Positions 61,968 through 64,000 of a stretch of 64,000 bases of DNA are shown here, in pieces. Source of the stretch: Hongsoonwoonella zoysiae (GTDB lineage: Bacteria; Pseudomonadota; Alphaproteobacteria; Rhizobiales; Stappiaceae); assembly GCF_013266695.1 (NCBI RefSeq), contig NZ_JABRXF010000003.1, forward strand, positions 558,001 to 622,000, written 5' to 3'. A program made the translations under genes and the position numbers. The notes below the pieces were generated by a model. It was not told the DNA's origin. It searched no databases and was given only the letters and a program-made list of their open reading frames with translations. How positions within the stretch are numbered: the first letter of the stretch is position 1; each line of letters starts with the position of its first letter.

Positions 61968-63440
61968 ATGGAGGCTATCCATGGCGCGGATCGGGCCATA
62001 AACGTGGCGGTCCTTGACTTTGACGGAGCGGCAACCGGCCTTTGCCGCGCCGTCACGGATGCGATGAAACGCCCCTGCGCCGAGCCTGTCGCGTTCGACG
62101 ACCGCAGACGTTTTTTCGCAGCCTGCGGCGATGACAGGCCCGATGTGTTTTTCGTCGACGTGAGCGGCCTTGAAAGCGAGGAGCAGCTTGGCCGGCTTGC
62201 CTCTCAGTGCCCGCACTCGGTCATGATCGCCGTCGGGAAGGAAGGCTCGCTCACGCGCATGCTGACCGTGCTCGAAGCCGGAGCGCATGATTTCGTGACG
62301 CCGCCTTTCGATCCGGAGGGCCTTGCCGGCAGGATCGACATGCTCCTTTGCCGGACCGTGCCCGCGTCGGCGCAAAGACAGTCTGATATACGCCACGCGG
62401 CAAGCCCCGCGACAGCGGAAACCGGCGGCGCCATGATGAGTACGGAGCCCGAATTCGAAGGTTTCGTTGGAACATCCGACCGAATGCGGGCGATCTACGA
62501 TCAGATCGAGCGCATCGCGCCCTCGCATGCGCCGGTCTTCATCACCGGGGAATCGGGGACCGGCAAGGAGCTTTGCGCGCGCGCGGTCCACAACCGTTCG
62601 CCGCGCTCAGCCAAACCTTTCATCGCGATCAATTGCGCCGCGATACCGGCCGAACTGATGGAAAGCGAAATATTCGGCCACGTGCGCGGCGCGTTCACCG
62701 GCGCCAATGAAGCCCGGGCGGGCGCAGCCGAGCTCGCCGACGGGGGTACTCTCTTTCTCGACGAGATCGGGGAAATGAGCCTCGCCCTTCAATCCAAACT
62801 TCTGCGTTTCATCCAGACAGGGGACGTCCAGCGCGTCGGCGAGACGCACGGCCGGACCGTCAATGTGCGGATCGTCTGCGCGACGAACCGGGACCCGCAC
62901 AAGGAGGTGTCCGAAGGGCGTTTCCGCGAGGACCTGTTCTACCGCTTGCATGTGCTGCCCGTTCACCTTCCGCCATTGCGCGAGCGCCGGCAGGACATTC
63001 TGGTGCTTGCGAGGAATTTCCTCCGCCTAGCCTGCGAGGAGGAACACCGCACGTTCACCCGCTTCGAACCGGCAGCGGAAGAGCGGCTGACCGCCTATTC
63101 GTGGCCCGGAAACGTGCGCCAGCTGGAAAACGCCATTCGACAGATCGTCGTGCTGAACGACGGCGTCACGGTGCGCCTCGGCATGCTGCCAGGCTATCTC
63201 GTGACCGACGGCATCCAGAGCGATGCGGGCCGCGCGCTTGCGCCGCGAAGAACCGTAGAGCGCCATTTCATCCATCCGGACATCCGGATCGAACCGCTGT
63301 GGGCTCAGGAACGGCGCATTATCGAACAGGCGCTTGACGCCTTCGACGGGAACATTTCCCAGGCTGCCGCCGCACTCGAAATCAGCCCGTCGACGATTTA
63401 TCGCAAGAAACAATCGTGGAGCGAACGCCTGGCAAGCTGA
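61968..63440 (+). CDS. Sigma-54-dependent transcriptional activator with degenerate receiver
   Basis: A 490-residue bacterial enhancer-binding protein. The receiver-like domain (~1-120) has D-F-D-G, the acceptor-site equivalent F-V-D-V-S and T-P-P-F where K-P-F is expected, so phosphorylation is doubtful. The AAA+ domain (~165-390) has Walker A G-E-S-G-T-G-K-E, the sigma-54 contact loop G-A-F-T-G-A (~241), and Walker B G-G-T-L-F-L-D-E-I-G-E. A Fis-type HTH closes the protein (D-G-N-I-S-Q-A-A-A-A-L). ATG at 61968 has AGGGGG upstream; TTG at 61908 is an alternative. Target unknown; convergent with the DMSP lyase gene. Confidence 0.87.
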   Translation: MEAIHGADRAINVAVLDFDGAATGLCRAVTDAMKRPCAEPVAFDDRRRFFAACGDDRPDVFFVDVSGLESEEQLGRLASQCPHSVMIAVGKEGSLTRMLTVLEAGAHDFVTPPFDPEGLAGRIDMLLCRTVPASAQRQSDIRHAASPATAETGGAMMSTEPEFEGFVGTSDRMRAIYDQIERIAPSHAPVFITGESGTGKELCARAVHNRSPRSAKPFIAINCAAIPAELMESEIFGHVRGAFTGANEARAGAAELADGGTLFLDEIGEMSLALQSKLLRFIQTGDVQRVGETHGRTVNVRIVCATNRDPHKEVSEGRFREDLFYRLHVLPVHLPPLRERRQDILVLARNFLRLACEEEHRTFTRFEPAAEERLTAYSWPGNVRQLENAIRQIVVLNDGVTVRLGMLPGYLVTDGIQSDAGRALAPRRTVERHFIHPDIRIEPLWAQERRIIEQALDAFDGNISQAAAALEISPSTIYRKKQSWSERLAS

Positions 63441-63443
63441 AAA

Positions 63444-63473
63444 CCATGCCACAAACGTCATGTGGCATGGCTT
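63444..63473. terminator. Bidirectional terminator between sigma-54 activator and DMSP lyase
   Basis: Arms CCATGCCACA (63444-63453) and TGTGGCATGG (63461-63470) with a seven-base loop, followed by CTTT on the plus strand and TTTC on the minus. Confidence 0.7.
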
Positions 63474-63477
63474 TGAA

Positions 63478-63999
63478 CTAAATGCCGTGTGCGACGCGCG
63501 CTTTTCGGGTCGATGACAGTTTCATGCCAGGCTCCGTCAGGCGGGCTTCCGGCCCGGTCCAGGCATAGGCCAGCAGGCAAGGCTCCAGGTCGGCCGTCGT
63601 GATGCGGTGCTCATCGCCAGGCCGGTTGAGAATCAAGGAGCCGGGTGCATGAACCGCCACGTCATTTTCCGACCAGGCCCCGGCCACCGAAATATAGCTC
63701 TCCTCGATTTCCTTGTGACTGTGTTGCGGGTAGGTCGTCTTGGGCGCGAAAAGCACGAAACCGAGAACAAGCCGCTCAGCATAGACGGGTCCGCGAGGCC
63801 CAAGGATCTCGCAATAGGCGTATTTCTTCTGAAGGGCCCTGGGCACCCGTTCGTAACCGTATTCCCAGGTCAACTGATCGGAAATGCGTGACAAGGCCCG
63901 CGCCAAACCCTGGACGGCGCCGCGCTCACCAAGATCGAGCGCCCGGGGCAAGTGTACGGAGACCGGTTTCGTCTGCGGCGATTTACGCTTCAACTCCGG
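63478..63999 (-). CDS. dddL: DddL-type DMSP lyase (5' end probably outside window)
   Basis: Probable dimethylsulfoniopropionate lyase, which cleaves DMSP to dimethyl sulfide and acrylate. About 173 residues are visible and the frame runs to the window edge; TTG at 63993 has no properly spaced Shine-Dalgarno, and known DddL is ~230 residues, so it is probably truncated. The cupin part has H-S-H-K-E-I-E-E-S-Y (two His, Glu, Tyr: metal and catalytic residues), A-P-G-S-L-I-L-N-R-P-G-D-E-H-R-I-T with a third His, and D-L-E-P-C-L-L-A-Y-A-W-T-G-P, matching DddL as I recall it. Cytoplasmic. No DMSP transporter or acrylate genes are in view. Confidence 0.75.
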   Translation of the reverse strand, partial: PELKRKSPQTKPVSVHLPRALDLGERGAVQGLARALSRISDQLTWEYGYERVPRALQKKYAYCEILGPRGPVYAERLVLGFVLFAPKTTYPQHSHKEIEESYISVAGAWSENDVAVHAPGSLILNRPGDEHRITTADLEPCLLAYAWTGPEARLTEPGMKLSSTRKARVAHGI

Positions 64000-64000
64000 A

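Overview
The window looks like a chromosomal segment of a GC-rich, aerobic, motile Alphaproteobacterium of the order Hyphomicrobiales (Rhizobiales). The support is the gene order surf1-DUF983-ctaE-ctaG-small CoxF-like-ctaB-ctaD-ctaC, the lipid A block pmbA-cysQ-DUF4170-DUF374-waaA-lpxK facing DUF2093, and several families I know mainly from that order (DUF6101, DUF2093, DUF4170, IalB). A DddL-type DMSP lyase at the right edge suggests a marine or algal-associated lifestyle. I saw no tRNA, rRNA, insertion sequence, prophage or CRISPR array. Coding density is high and mostly housekeeping. All names come from reading the sequence and family memory; no search was run.

Layout. 1-4.2 kb: a GGDEF cyclase cut by the left edge, then a DISM-7TM/PAS/GGDEF/EAL hybrid that closes a minus-strand operon thrC-M16 peptidase-GNAT-EAL (7.5 to 1.2 kb). 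7.7-10 kb: YqgE, a secreted DsbD-alpha-like protein and a peroxiredoxin. 10-16.8 kb: the aa3 cytochrome c oxidase block, including a 51-codon gene between ctaB and ctaG and an FNR/FixK-type box upstream of ctaC. 17-24 kb: IalB, TldD, HAD, class II aldolase, a Kef-type antiporter, and a divergent CDF transporter/MerR pair with a 19-bp-spacer promoter. 24-30 kb: lipid A/Kdo genes with PmbA, the partner of TldD. 30-36.7 kb: DUF6101, an aminoglycoside-kinase-like protein coupled to a haloacetate-dehalogenase-like hydrolase, purD, a diguanylate cyclase and ubiA. 36.8-39.7 kb: a DES1-like desaturase, a patatin and an exported metallo-hydrolase. 40-41.7 kb: arsR-arsP with two matching operator-like palindromes and a perfect 23-bp hairpin between the genes. 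42-47 kb: tadA, rluB-type synthase with a long charged tail, rsmD, mutL and a HAD-IIA protein. 47-49 kb: cheZ and cheY. 49-56.8 kb: two MaoC hydratases around ribF and an EamA transporter, then ileS-lspA-lipoprotein. 57-60 kb: an active/inactive M16 peptidase pair. 60-64 kb: a TipF-like degenerate EAL protein, a copper chaperone, a sigma-54 activator and the DddL-like lyase.

Shared themes. Four proteins relate to cyclic di-GMP: two apparently competent cyclases, one likely phosphodiesterase with a spoiled GGDEF site, and one likely non-catalytic receptor. CheY/CheZ and the TipF-like protein imply a swimming cell, although no flagellar structural genes are present. Metal and metalloid handling appears three times (MerR/CDF, ArsR/ArsP, CopZ-like). 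The most noteworthy items are the DMSP lyase, the arsR-arsP regulatory DNA, the DES1-like desaturase and the putative FNR/FixK box at ctaC. Nothing here amounts to a clearly novel multi-gene defence or mobile system.
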